A DNA stretch of 64,000 bases from NCBI GenBank assembly GCA_907164885.2, contig OU015498.1, positions 126,611,727 through 126,675,726 on the forward strand, given 5' to 3'. The DNA is from Dolomedes plantarius. Its lineage: Eukaryota > Arthropoda > Arachnida > Araneae > Dolomedidae. Below, one piece after another: positions 45,137-58,192 of the stretch. A model generated the notes under the pieces. That model was not told the DNA's origin, searched no databases, and was given only the letters and a program-made list of their open reading frames with translations. Both the position numbers and the translations under genes were made by a program. Position 1 is the stretch's first letter; every line of letters begins with the position of its first letter.

Positions 45137-45729
45137 TTTGCTTGTTGTAGCCTGACGAAATTTAGTTGTGGTTGGGGGTTTGAAATCTGGTCTAAAACGA
45201 GAGATCTTGCATGTAAAAACAGAAGCAGCTTTTCAAGCGATGGAATTTCCTTTGATGTAAGAGACATTTCATATGCCTTTCTTGTTTCTTTATCGAATTT
45301 TTGTGAAATAATATTTACAAATATTGCATTCGTAAGTTCGTTACACTCCAATTTTAAAACCTTTAAGGGTCTTAAGCTTTTATTTACTGTATCTGTAATT
45401 AATCTTAAACCCTTTGATGACTCAAAATTTAATTTTTCTATTTTAAGAATAGCCTGGATGTGAATGTCAACAAGAGCCCGTTTATTTTCATTCCTCAGCT
45501 CTAAAGCAGCAAATAACGACTCAAAAGTATCATCACTGGTTTCAATAAATTTGGCTTCAGCACGTAAGGCGGCCTTCAGGTAGAATAAATTTTGTTCTTC
45601 AGATAAAACTTTATTTTTTGTTATCAAACTAACAAATTGGGTTTTAAAGTTAGTAAACTGTTCGATTTGGCCACTGAAAAATGGCAAAGAAATTTCCGGT
45701 AATTTAGTGTTAAGTTCAAACTGATTCAT
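45133..45729 (-). pseudogene. BEL/Pao Gag central domain (DUF1759-like)
   Basis: A 198-codon frame beginning MNQFELNTKLPEISLPFFSG then QIEQFTNFKTQFVSLI, FYLKAALRAEAKFIE, and ending RSLVLDQISNPQPQ. KLPEISLPFFSG is the classic start of the DUF1759 Gag domain. The four-base overlap with the next frame shows a frame change rather than a natural gene boundary. Confidence 0.9.
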
Positions 45730-45840
45730 AACAGATTTTAAGTTTTTATATTTTGCCCAGCTTTAGTTGACAGAGATTCAGATACAACAGATACAGATTT
45801 AAGTTTAGAAAGTAAACATTTGACATTTACCTCTAAATTA

Positions 45841-47252
45841 CACTCACGGACAAAAAAATTAGCGCACCAAGAAGGAGTCGTCAAAATGAAACGAAATTTT
45901 ACATACGTAATTACTACTTTGATATAAGTAAATGATAAGAAAATCAAAGAAAAAAGATAATTTATTTCAGAGAAAAAGGCAAAAGAACGGAGGGGTTAAT
46001 ACTCCGTTGGACCCCCTCTAGCGCGAATGCACGATGGGATACGATCGGGCATTGAGTCATACAAGTTCTGTATGATGTCTTGAGACATTTCGTTCCATAT
46101 TTGCTGTAACCTTGCCTCTAGTTCGTTCAAACTCTTGGGATGCCCAACTCGTCGTCCCAAATGATCCCAGATATGCTCGATTGGAGACAAATCTGGGGAT
46201 CGGGCAGGCCAAGGAAGGGTAGTAACAGTGCGGAGACAGTCTTGTGACACCCTTGCCGTATGAGGCCGAGCATTATCTTGTTGAAAAATGGATCCTGGGA
46301 GCCGTTGCATGAGTGGCAACACATGTGGTTGCAGGATTTCATGAACATACCGCTGGGCTGTCATGGTGCCACTGAAAAATACTAGGTTGACCGTGTATTG
46401 TAGGCAATGGTACCCCATACCATCACACCAGCTGTGGGATAGATGTGTCTCTGTACAGCAAAGACACGATTGAAGCGTTCACCACGGGCTCTCCACACAC
46501 GAACACGATTGTCATCACTGCCGAGATTGAATCTGGATTCGTCGCTAAAGATGACCTGGTTCCATTCCGCTGCAGTCCAGTTTCCTCGTACACGGCAAAA
46601 CTCCAAACGGAGGCGTCGATGGGTGGGCGTCAAGGGCAGTACACGTAATGGGCGCCGCGATACCAACTGTCCTTCAGCCAGGCGCCTTCGTATGGTTCGA
46701 GAAGACACAGAGGCCCCTAGTGAAGGTGCTACCTGTGCCTGGATGGCGGCCGATGAAGCATTTGGCCGTACGCGTGCATTTCTTACGATGTGGCGGTCTT
46801 CTGGACGACTGGTCTGTCGAGGGCGTCCTGAGCCTGGTCTTCGTGTAAATGCCATCTCTCGGGTCCACTGGTCCCAACACCTCCTCACAACACAATCAGA
46901 GTGGCCTAATTGACGAGCTACTCGCCTAGCTGACCATCCAGCTTCCATCATCCCGACGATTCTCCCCCTCTCAAACTGCGACAACTGCTTATATTGTCTT
47001 CGAACACGGCGAAATGGCATGTCTATCTCAGCTCTTCCTTTGTAAATGATTCAGCACACTCAAACAATCTTTGGTCACCTGTTTTATACTCCACAGAGTA
47101 CGATGTTCAACGCCCTCTACCGGCTATACGTAATGCGCAATCACGCTGCATTTCTAATCATTTGCATATCTCCCCGACATGTACCTTCATTGCAAGTTTC
47201 GTTACGATCCCGCAATTATTTCTTGGTGCGCTAATTTTTTTGTCCATGAGTG
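45841..47252 (-). mobile_element. Tc1-like element inside BEL/Pao gag
   Basis: The ends CACTCACGGACAAAAAAATT and (reverse strand) CACTCATGGACAAAAAAATT, each beside TA (45839-45840 and 47253-47254), bound 1,412 bases. It is a third Tc1 family in the window, distinct from that at 37527. Its insertion splits the BEL/Pao gag frame and is therefore younger. Confidence 0.95.
45996..47020 (-). pseudogene. Tc1-like transposase with one frame break
   Basis: The first frame, 47020-46382, starts MPFRRVRRQYKQLSQFERGR and has the HTH region (GWSARRVARQLGHSDCVVRR; VSSRTIRRRLAEGQLVSRRP), FSDESRFNLG (first D) and VMVWGTIAYNTRST. The second, from about 46390 to 45996, continues LVFFSGTMTAQRYVHEIL, then QQDNARPHTA (second D), SPDLSPIEHIW (E) and a normal C-terminus. 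One missing base near 46382-46392 accounts for the break. The spacing between the second D and E is 32 residues by my count, not 34. Otherwise it is complete. Confidence 0.93.
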
Positions 47253-47254
47253 TA

Positions 47255-47457
47255 TCTCGTTCTTCGTCCATTTCAAGTAATTGTGTGTCGGCTTTCGACA
47301 TGGTTTCTTCATCGGCTTCTTCTACCTCTGAATAGTCACTAAATAGCTTGTTAATTTCTTCTTTTATTTGATGCAGATTACTTAACTTTTGTTCCAACAC
47401 TATTTCTTGTTCTTTTTCTTCTTTGGTTGAATCATACATTTCGATGAACTTACGCAT
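47255..47457 (-). pseudogene. BEL/Pao Gag N-terminus
   Basis: Starts MRKFIEMYDSTKEEKEQEIV and continues as a charged coiled-coil-like stretch with LHQIKEEINKLFSDYSEVEE. It is cut by the Tc1-like insertion at the TA of 47253-47254. The region 45738-45838 on the other side has the continuation (NLEVNVKCLLSKLKSVSVVS) before a stop. Confidence 0.75.
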
Positions 47458-47600
47458 ATGAGTAAATTAATCCTCCCACGAATCCTATTTAAATACTTTA
47501 AAGAGGGAGGTGTTTTTTCTTTTACATCCATACCTGATTTCTTTTTCTTTGTATCCATATTTGGTTTCGCCTCCGTCCACGGTAGGACTACAATCTTTAT

Positions 47601-47808
47601 ACTATAGTTTCGTGTTTAAATAAGCTGACGGCCCAACAGCATTGTTTGCTGCAAAATTAACTTTATTTTTATTTCTCCGCTAACGGGAGGCAGAGTAGTT
47701 GACGACCGCTGTCAATCGGTGCTTTCGTACTTCTGCTTATTTTTACATATTGCCGCTAGAGGGCACACGGATGCATCTCATGACACTAAAGGGTTATATG
47801 ACGTAACA
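47601..47808 (-). repeat. BEL/Pao 5' LTR
   Basis: 208 bases. On the minus strand it starts TGTTACGTCATATAACCC and ends CACGAAACTATAGT, beside a leader that includes TGGACGGAGGCGAAACC about 24 bases in, a possible but unconfirmed primer-binding site. Confidence 0.88.
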
Positions 47809-48549
47809 AGGCTTTTGAGCGTATAGCACCATGATGTAGTTGAGTAACATTAAACTGATGGCCACAATAAATGATATGCACTTTATGCAACGAGTCTTAT
47901 GTATTTCTTCAATACTTCATCATCCTTCAGTAAAATGTGAAGTACATTTTTATATATTTGAAAAAAATATCTGTTTTTAATTCATCCAGCTTTTATTATA
48001 TGCAGTGATCTGTATGGCTAAGTAATATATAAATTTTCGTTACTGCATGCAATAATGATATTTGACAAAAAAAAAATTAAATATATAAGTGGAATCACAT
48101 TTAATAAATTATTTGAATATCAGATCAATATTAAGTCAATTTAGTTCCTTTCGATTGTTTAAGAAGTATTTTCTGTTCAAACAGTAGTTCATTTGAAACA
48201 GACTGGCAGCCATTATTTTAATCTGATTACTGAATTCATTCGAGAGAGTTTGTGTGATTATTTTAATTTTCTTCATTTATATATATACTGTCAATATTTG
48301 AATATTTCATTACGATTTCCACTTTCAAATGCGAATATTATTCTTAGATTAAAACAATTTAAAACTTTCTACAGTAGTTTCTGTACATTTTAGGTTAGCT
48401 TTCTTATATGTATATTCGTTATTGTAATATTAATTATGGAAACATAATATGCCTATACAAAAGCCAAACTATCAAGCACACTTCCGTATTTACTTACTTC
48501 TATACTCGTTAACAGACACAAATATGTATTATAATATGTAAATAAACTA
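47809..48549. other. Unassigned AT-rich DNA
   Basis: No recognisable coding sequence or repeat ends. Confidence 0.4.
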
Positions 48550-48955
48550 TTCTTTATAAAATAAATTATGTATACATACTGTTGTTATGAAAATACAAAT
48601 TTACATAGAAATATAATTAATGATTAAATAAAATTCTCCTTTGCTGAAATTAAAAAATAAACTACCTATTTGAAAATGCAAATTCTTTATAAAATAAATT
48701 ATGTCTACATATATTTATTCTTATAAAGCACAAATTTGCAGACAAATGCAATTAATTATTTAATTTTTCTCCACCTTTACTAAAGTTAAAAAATAAACTA
48801 CCGATTTTAAAATGCAAATTCTTTACAAATTAAATTATGTCTACATATTTTTGTTCTTATAAAATACAAATTTACGTAGAAATATAATTAATGATTTAAA
48901 AAATTTTTCTCCTTTACTAAAATTTAAAAATTAATTACCAATTTGATAATGCAAA
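48550..48955. repeat. Tandem repeat, three units of about 133-136 bp
   Basis: Units begin TTCTTTATAAAATAAATTAT (48550, 48683) and TTCTTTACAAATTAAATTAT (48819). Each contains AATACAAATTTAC-like, AATTAATGATT-like and AAAATAAACTACC-like blocks and ends in AATGCAAA. Units differ from one another by an estimated 15-20 percent, so this is an old tandem array. Confidence 0.88.
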
Positions 48956-49429
48956 AACTTTTACGAATTAGACCAAAACATTGCAATAAAGTACATTGAT
49001 GAGTAATGTATAGCACTGTAAATAGGAGGTCTTCATCACTGTATAGAAATACTTCTCATGCTACCTCGCTTGAATTAAGCCCCTAAGATAAGTTCTGTTC
49101 TAAATACTCCATAGTAACGCCGGAAAATAATTTGGAAATTTATATTGAAACATCTCTCGGGAAATTAGCCCCACCTTTATTCTGTCCTCATCAGAAATAC
49201 TTCATTACACGTATTCGGTAAATTCAGATTAACTTGATATTTATTTCTTCAGGAGCACTGAATAAGGGACATTAATAATGAACTTTTTAAATTGTTTCTT
49301 TTAAGTCATTCTGATTCCTCAGTGTTTTTTCCATTTAATTTTTATTTCAAGCCGCACTTACGCATTTCATTTAAAGTGAATTTAATTAATATAAATTTTT
49401 ACCCATTTGAATTTCTTCCTGTGAGATTG
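48956..49429. other. Unassigned DNA
   Basis: No feature recognised. The left part of the Tc1 relic that follows may lie here but its terminus was not found. Confidence 0.4.
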
Positions 49430-50814
<1,385 letters not shown>

Positions 50815-50816
50815 TA

Positions 50817-51756
50817 CAGTCGAACCTCGCCATAGCGAACCCGGTATATAACGAACTCACGGATATACCGAGCGAAAATTTTGGTCCAGCCGTTTTCCTA
50901 TTGTATTCAATGCTAGTTTATCCTTTTATAGCAAACCTGTGAAATCTTAAGAATTGGCTATAACAAACCAGTTTTTATTTTAGTCTACTAATGATTTTTA
51001 AAAAAAGTTTAAACTTTTTAAGAATGTTGAAGATACAATGAATGTTAAAGAAGCAAAGGATGTTGAAGAAGAAGATGATGATGATTTACGTATGACGATG
51101 TGGATAGAAATGCACAAAATTTACCATTCTCAGATTGTGACATGCAATTGTTCGAAACAAGTGATGATGAAATCATTACTGTAAAAATCCGACTGATGAA
51201 GATATTGTGGAAGAAATTAAAATGAACCATTTTGAAATCGAAGATTCTACATTTGATGCTGATGAAGAGGAGCACATAAATGTCAAAATCCCCACCATGT
51301 CAGATGCTACAGCAGCGATGCGTGTAATTGAGAAGTTTTTGTCTACACAAACAGTGGAGGAAGAGTGTTGGAGTCATTTGATGTATTGCACAAAGAAATT
51401 CATAAAATATTTTTGAAATCGGCATGACGTCAGCAGAAGATTACCGATTATTTCTGTATCAAAACATTGAGCAACAATTGAGGGTAAAATGACTTTATTT
51501 CTATTTGTCTTCATTTTGAGTTAATTTAATTAGTAATGTGTCAGTTTGATGTAATCGATTTTAGTCAATTTAGTTCATTAATGATAATTTTAAACAGATT
51601 TTATCATTTTTTAATACATCTTTATTGAATACACATAGCAACTTTATACATTTTGTGAACTCTTACATATTTGTTAAAGGTTCGAATATAGCGAATCACC
51701 GGGTATAGCAAAAAAAACCTTTTTTCCTTGAAGTTCGTTATAACGGAGTTTTACTG
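50817..51756 (+). mobile_element. pogo/Tigger-like relic
   Basis: Ends CAGTCGAACCTCGCCATAGC and (reverse strand) CAGTAAAACTCCGTTATAAC are flanked by TA. Subterminal ATAGCGAA and ATAACGAA strings occur at both ends. At 940 bases it retains only the 3' part of a transposase. Confidence 0.85.
51207..51416 (+). pseudogene. Tigger-like transposase C-terminal remnant
   Basis: A 69-codon frame with acidic FEIEDSTFDADEEEHINVK then SDATAAMRVIEKFLSTQTVE, resembling the acidic linker and final helices of jerky/Tigger transposases. An acidic GAA/GAT-rich piece at 51040-51100 in another frame belongs to it. No DNA-binding or catalytic part is present. Confidence 0.55.
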
Positions 51757-53800
51757 TATATATATAAATATTTTTGTTCACTATTTGTTTACAAGAAATT
51801 AGGAATATGATTCCTGTTGTTTCTTCCAATCCCCTTGGTGTCTAAAGGACCTAGGTCCTCAAATCCTATGTCCTTGGCGAAGGGTAGTACGCAGCTTCAC
51901 TTTAAGGCGAGGTACAACTACGGCTGACGTCTGACTTGACCTCGAAGAACATCGGTCCTGTAATTTTGAACAGAGTCAAGTGACGAGACCGGAACACTTG
52001 ACCCCGCACCTCCAGAGGTAAATTATATGATTCCTGCATATTATTAAAACCCGAATTTTTAATATTTTATGATCACAGAAAAAACACGAACAGACACTAC
52101 GATTTCTCTGATTTTTTATTAATTATTTGGGTTATTTATATGTGGATATCATTTACAACTTTCTCAATTTGGATTTTTATAATGCCTTACAGTCCACATT
52201 TCTTCAGAAAATCTATTGCGAAATAATTCACTTAGACGAAAAGTTTATGCAATAATTTAAAGAACCATGCCAGAACTTGGCAGAAATTTGCATAATATGT
52301 TTAACTTTAATACTTTCACTAAAGCCACTAAGATTCTATGGTAAATTTAAAAGAGATTTAATTACTATAACAAGCCCCGATAACCTGAAACTTATGATAT
52401 TATGGGATTTCAACAGCCAAGTCTTCCGCATTAACTACATAATTATTTCCTAAATCAGTTTATGTAATGTCTCGAACTGTTTAGTACAAATTTCCAGTGA
52501 TAAAGAGATTACAAAAGGGGATGAATTATTTGGAGTTAAAGTTTGGTTGATTTCTGAATGAACTGGTAACAGTTATTCAGAGCAAATTACAAAACTCTGA
52601 AGTAAATGTTCAATTTAAAATATAATTTATTTGAAAAGAAAGAAATAATAAACAGAAATTATATATACAGAATGAAATAACAAAATACCAATAAATGAGT
52701 AATCAATGACAATTTTAGAACGAAAATTTAACGATTTTATGAAGTTAATATGAAGAAAACAAAAGTAAAAACAATGGATTCAATCGAAATAAAACGTTAA
52801 AGTAATATAAGAATCCGGATCCAAAAAGGGCATGTGCTGTAGCTTAAAAACCTTAGATGTCATGTATAGGGATTTTTAAAAGCATTTAACTTAATGGGAT
52901 ATTACCGACGACGAATAGATTAAGATTTAAGATTAAACATATTTCGAAGTTACCCATTATAATACAAAAAGTATTTATTAAATATGTGCGGAAGTAAATA
53001 TGTTACGGAAGTGAAAATGGAATTTTGCGTTTTCTTAACAACACCCTAAAAAAGGGACTTTATCACAGAAGTAATTATTTATATTGGTAATGCTAAAACC
53101 TTTGACGATATAGTTTTTGATGGTAATAGAACAGTTCGACCCTGATGCCAATATTATACATTACAAATATATTAAAATGCTGAATTTATCTAACTTTTGG
53201 GATAAATATTATTTGGCACTATTATTTTCTGAAACCTTTCAAAGTAATCACATTTAATTTTTTCCTTGTGTGGAAAATGTCTGGTTATGCTCGTGTCAAT
53301 AGGCATTTTACCTTTTCTTATAATTCAGAAATTGGCTCAAATTCCTTTAATATTAACTATTTTTCTTGGTACTACAGAAAATATAATTTAAGACTCATAT
53401 TATGAGTCTTCTGTTTATCTACGATTGCGAACTGATTTTGAACGTGCTCTGATATGTTTTAAATATCGCTATTAATCTACTGTAACCTTTGTCAGAAAAA
53501 TTCTAGGACTTGGATCGTAAACATTTTTTCTTTATTCAACTTAAAAACTAATGGCAGTAGGTGTTGTCAAAGTAGTACCCTTAGCTATCTATGAACAGCT
53601 GCCTTCGTCACTGGAGTTCATGGAAGGAAGCAAAGAAATCTTCATCAAGGATGCTTCTCAGCGCATCTGTCGAAGCCGTTTAGATTATACTGCAGTATCT
53701 TGATGACTCTTCCCTTTCATAATCCAAGGCTACATGTTCACTGGAAATGCTTCTCTCTTTGAAAGTTAAGGGACACCATGAGACACGATAAGATAATTCA
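51757..53800. other. Unassigned DNA with a GC-richer patch
   Basis: No domain-bearing frame. The stretch 51820-52020 is less AT-rich than its surroundings and contains GGACCTAGGTCC, a perfect 12-base palindrome. Nothing else recognised. Confidence 0.45.
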
Positions 53801-53864
53801 CATTTAATCTTTTTCTGACGGGGTGGAATAGCATGTATCCCAAGAATACAGACCCTAGAATGAA

Positions 53865-53868
<4 letters not shown>
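53801..53868 (-). repeat. Dispersed repeat next to (TA)n, copy 2
   Basis: Inverted match to 153-219, with the shared core GTATTCTTGGGATACAT on the minus strand, ATTCATTC next to the TA tract and CACC on the far side. Confidence 0.6.

Positions 53869-53922
<54 letters not shown>
53869..53922. repeat. (TA)n microsatellite
   Basis: TA array ending at the left terminus of the DD41D mariner. Confidence 0.95.
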
Positions 53923-53925
<3 letters not shown>

Positions 53926-55214
53926 TGGCTGTTCACACATCTTTTAGACGATTTTGGTAAGCGGTAATAAAAAATCGTTTACTGCAAAAGAAATAATTGC
54001 AATTGTACTATGTTTTTAAAAGTCAAAATTATCGTCTGCGGCTTGAAAGTTTTGTTTTTATTCAAAATGGCGTTTTTAACAAAGCAGTGGTTCGAAGGCT
54101 GCATTTATGCTCTTTCCGAAGAGAAATATGTATACTCCGTTATCCAAACACGATGTGAGAGTCATGGTTTTGTGATATCTAAACCTTCGATAGGTAATAT
54201 CGTCAACACGAAAGGAAAAAAACGTCAAATTGGAGCCTCAAGTGGGACAAAAATTCCAAACAAGTATCCAAGGAAAAAACGGACATCTTCGACTATTGCA
54301 AAGGTACATTGATTAATGTTAAAAGAAAATCCCCCTATTCAAAGGACAGTTGCAAAATCATTAAAATGCCCGGTATCCACTGTAAACAAAATGATAAACG
54401 TTAATTTAAATCTTAAGAAACGCAATGTGCATCGTCTTCTTCCAAATCATATCGCTGAACGCAGGACACGCTGCAGAATTCTATATGAGAAACACTTATC
54501 CAAAGAAAAATGGAAAACAATTGTCACAATAGATGAATCATGGGTGTATTTAAATGATTGCAACAAAAAAAGAGCCATTTATTATTATAAAAGGGGAGAA
54601 AAAAATTTAAGTACATGGTTCAAAGAATCGAAAGAAAGTTTTTCTAAGGGATTCATGATTGTTGCTGTTTATCTTATAATGGCAAGTTAAAAATAAAGAG
54701 AGTGGAAAAAAATGTCAAGATTAACTCCAAATACTATCAGGAACAAATTTTATCGCCAATTTTTCTGAATGAAGTACCATCGCTTTACCCACAGTGCCAT
54801 CAATCTGTGAGACTCCATCAGGACAAAGCTAGCAGTCACACATCAAAATCCACTGTAAATTTCCTAAAAGAAATGGATAAAAAAACTGGTATAAAGATCA
54901 TACCCTTCACTGATATCCCTACTAAATCTCCCGATGTATCACCTATGGATTTTTGTGCTTTCGGACTTTTAAAATCTGCATTATCCAAACGTCGTCCCAA
55001 AACCCTTACAGGACTCTGGAAAGCTTTTCAGGAGGAATGGGATAGAATACCTCTTCTGACACTTCAAAAGGCATTATTATCCTGGAAATTGCGGTGTCGA
55101 AAGATAGTTCAGAATAAGGGATGTCAAATATAACATTTAAAACACAAGAATTTTATGTAATTTAGTTTTGTGAATACAATATACATCGTCTAAAAAATGT
55201 GTGAACAGTCTCTG
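53923..55214 (+). mobile_element. mariner-like element with DD41D spacing
   Basis: The ends CATTGGCTGTTCACACATCT and (reverse strand) CAGAGACTGTTCACACATTT continue with TTAGACGAT, and TA lies on each side. At 1,292 bases it encodes a transposase with one nonsense codon and one frame change. Spacing between the last two catalytic D residues is 41, as in the rosa/Visitor-type mariners. Confidence 0.88.
54067..55133 (+). pseudogene. mariner-like DD41D transposase pseudogene
   Basis: The ATG at 54067 gives MAFLTKQWFEGCIYALSEEK, followed by an HTH region with HGFVISKPSIGNIVNTKGKK. A TGA at 54310-54312 interrupts it; the same phase continues with PPIQRTVAKSLKCPVSTVNK (second HTH) and VTIDESWVYLNDCNKKRAIY (first D). 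A frame change near 54690 leads to SKYYQEQILSPIFL, VRLHQDKASSHTSKS (second D) and KSPDVSPMDFCAFGLLKSAL (third D). Counting from HQD to PMD gives 41 intervening residues. Two lesions only, so decay is moderate. Confidence 0.9.
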
Positions 55215-55215
55215 T

Positions 55216-56574
55216 ACTAGCGGACCCGACAGACGTTGTCCTGTTGAAACGTTGTAATTGTAGCTGAAGTACCTGGCGATGCTAGGGATTTTAAGAATGT
55301 TTGTTAACCAAAATCAATTTAAAAATTAACACAGTATAAATAACATAGAAAAAATAACATAGATAGAACAATAACATAGATAAAATGTGAAATGTTCTAC
55401 ACATCTCAGAATTTCAGCCTTTCATCATTGTAGTACTAAAATCTGAAAAGTAAAGATGTCAAATTCTCGAATGTTTGTTAACGAAAATTAATTTAAAACT
55501 TTACACAGTATAAATAACATAGAAAAAAAAACCATGTGAAATCTTATACACATGAATAAAAGAAAAATCCAATGTCAAAATATACAAATTTATAATAAAC
55601 TCCTCAGAATTCAGCTAAATTTAGCCTTTCATCTTTGGGGCAAAAGAAAGAAGCTGAAATTAGAGGTTTAGCAGAAATTTCCAATAGAACCATAATATGA
55701 CTGCAGCGTTGCCTCTTAAAAAATTAAGTGTTTGATTGAGGGCTGGAAACCATTCAACTCCTCTCCACATTTAAATCCTATAAACATCCTCTACATATTA
55801 AATTCCTTTTCTCTCCATAATAAACTCCTCAGAATTTTGGTAGAATCAGCCTTTCATCATAGTACCACTAAAAACTGAAAGATCCTCTCCAGAAATATAA
55901 ATTTATTAATTTCAATAATTAAACACACACAAATGTATAAATTACACAAAAGTTTTTTAACCAACATTTGAATAATTCGTAAATGAAAAAGCATATGAAA
56001 ATAAAGATAATAAGAACTTCCGGAATCGAAATTAATTACCCTTAATTTTTATTTAATAAAAAAACAACATAATATGAATAAAAACGATAGTTGTTTAAAA
56101 TCATATGAAAATAAAGCTATTGTAAAGATAATAATAAAAAAAGCATAAGAAAATAATGATCGCGCATGAAGTTAACGTTACGATATAAAGATAGTAATAA
56201 TAATATAAACTGCGTTTATAAAATATTTAGTTTTTCAAGCGAAATAAATTAATTTTTAGAAAATAACTACTTTTAATCGAGAAATAAAATATATTGCACA
56301 AAATTTTGATTTTACCAACTTTCTACCCTACAATTTACACCCAACTTCTTTGAAGTTGGGTGTTGAAACATTCTCTTTGAAAAATTTACATCGTACTTCT
56401 TTTAAATAGGGTGTATATATAAAGTTTTAACAGCCAATTGAATGCCAGTTAAAAACGATTGTTGTTTAAAATCATATGAAAATTACGCTATTATAAAGAT
56501 AATAATAAAAAAAGCATAGGAAAATAATGCTAGCGCATGAAGTTAATGCTACGATATAAAGATAGTAATAAAAA
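55216..56574. repeat. AT-rich region with diverged internal repeats
   Basis: A block with GTCAAATT, CGAATGTTTGTTAAC, CACAGTATAAATAACATAG and an ATTCAGCCTTTCATC-like string recurs near 55290-55420, 55455-55520, 55600-55640 and 55840-55880, and again at 57720-58020. GATGCTAGGGATTTTAAG here and GTTGCCCGGGATTTTAAG at 57626 mark unit starts. Looks like several old copies of one interspersed element. AAGATAATAATAAAAAAAGC-type strings also occur twice (56120, 56500). Confidence 0.6.
56339..56365. repeat. 12-bp perfect stem hairpin
   Basis: ACACCCAACTTC, loop TTT, then GAAGTTGGGTGT. No Helitron CTRR end follows it closely, so its role is unknown. Confidence 0.85.
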
Positions 56575-57257
56575 TCTATATATATAAAATAGTTCCATAA
56601 ATGACTGACTGACTGATTGACTCACTGACATACAAAGTACAGACCAAACCGCTGGACCTAAAGGGCTGAAATTTTGCATGGCGATTCTTCTTATAGTGTA
56701 GGGGTGCACTAAAAGATTTTTGAAGAATTCTTCTTAGATTTTTTTAAGTTAAATTTTGAAGCTGTTTTGTAACTTCTTTCCAGTTTGCATTTAAAATAAT
56801 AATTTGAGGGTTGTAAAATTTATATCACGAAAAAGATCATAAAAATTGCTTTAAAATGAAATCTTTTTCGAATCTTTACCTCCATTTCCTGTTTTTTGGG
56901 GAATTTTTAAAGATTAATTTTTAGGATTTAATTTATTAAACGCTGATCATGTGATTTCTTTTTTTGGTACTTTAAATAAATTTATCGTCACGTAACAACG
57001 AAATAGACAAAAAAATATTTTTTTTTCTTGCTAATGAGGCAGACGATTGACATTATCAAAAAAAATATTAAAATACTGTAAAAGATATGTTCCTCAAACT
57101 GTACTATATTAACTGTACTATATTCTTTAGTATGTCCTAATAGATTTAATTTGAATATTTTCTTCTACATTATTTTGTCTTAAAAAATATCCCTTACGAT
57201 TATTTTAGAAATATGTTTTTTTGTTTTTTTTACATCATCAGTATACATTGATCGTCG

Positions 57258-57312
<55 letters not shown>

Positions 57313-57383
57313 ACATTAATTGCATACATTGACGTTGTATTTAATGTGAATGTATTCCGTAGCGAAGTGTGTGTTTTCAGATG
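56575..57383 (+). mobile_element. Non-autonomous Helitron, copy 3
   Basis: Starts TCTATATATATAAAATAG after an A, with ACTG units and ACCAAACCGCTGGACC as in copy 1. The 3' end TCCGTAGCGAAGTGTGTG then TTTTCAGATG has lost the CTAG signature by mutation. A (TA)n tract sits at the conserved place. No coding capacity. Confidence 0.78.
57261..57310. repeat. (TA)n tract in Helitron copy 3
   Basis: TA array about 70 bases before the 3' end, equivalent to the tracts in copies 1 and 2. Confidence 0.9.
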
Positions 57384-58192
57384 GGTTGGAATCATGAAGC
57401 TACAGAATCATGAAGCATCTTTATCTTTAAGTTTAGCATACTAAAAGTTTAAAATAGTGGAGCCATCTACTGCACGTCTGTGAATCGAGAGTCGCATCCT
57501 TCAAAAATTGTTGGTTATTTATTAACTAAAAATATTGGAAAGTTCTTGTGGATCGGTAAATATACATGTGGGAACAGTTTTAAAATTTATATATTATCAA
57601 CCTAAGCAGCTGATAATTTATCCAGCGTTGCCCGGGATTTTAAGACCACTAAAAGCTGAAAAGGAAAAATGTCAAATTGTCTTTAGGAAAGTAAATAATT
57701 TTGAAAAGTAAAGCTGAAAAGTAAAAATGTCAAATTGTCGAATGTTTGTTAACCAAAATCAATTTTAAAACTAAACACAGTATAAATAACATAGAAAAGA
57801 TTTAGCCTTTATCATTGGAGTAAAAATTCCTGAAAAGTGAAACATAAAATACATAAATTTATAATAAACCTTCCAAAATCCATTATAAAACTAAACACAG
57901 TATAAATTACATAGAAAAAAAAGCATACGAAATGTTATACACATTAATAATATGAAAACCCACTTAAAAATATATAAATGTATAATATACTCCTCAGATT
58001 TCAGCTATATTTGGTCTTTCATCATAAAAAAGCTGAAAAAAATAAAATAAAATAAAAATAATAATTAAATAATAATAGAATAAAATAAACATAATTTAAA
58101 TAAATAAAAATAATAATAATAATTAAAAAATAATAAAATAAAATCTGAAATAAAAAAGCCTTTATAAAAAAGCTGAAAATACAGGTTTAGAA
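57384..58192. repeat. Continuation of AT-rich interspersed repeats
   Basis: Contains further copies of the GTCAAATTGTCGAATGTTTG and CACAGTATAAATAACATAG blocks and a low-complexity AATAAAATAA tract near 58040-58145. No coding sequence. Confidence 0.5.

Larger units (their letters stand above)
40498..47808 (-). mobile_element. BEL/Pao LTR retrotransposon, decayed
   Basis: About 7.3 kb on the minus strand, between LTRs at 47601-47808 (5') and 40498-40701 (3'). Coding order is Gag (DUF1759-like), CCHC-type knuckles, aspartic protease (DUF1758-like), reverse transcriptase, RNase H, integrase and the DUF5641-like tail, the BEL/Pao order. LTR identity is about 95 percent. A 1.4-kb Tc1-like element lies within gag. 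Several stops and frame changes break the polyprotein. No clean 5-base target duplication adjoins the LTRs. Confidence 0.93.

Noticed and set aside
40470..47820. CTTTTGA near both BEL/Pao ends as a target duplication
   Set aside because: On the right it starts three bases beyond the LTR end rather than adjoining it, so it is not a clean duplication.
56339..56365. Hairpin as an intrinsic transcription terminator
   Set aside because: No U-tract follows and the genome is eukaryotic; it is also not followed by a Helitron CTRR end.
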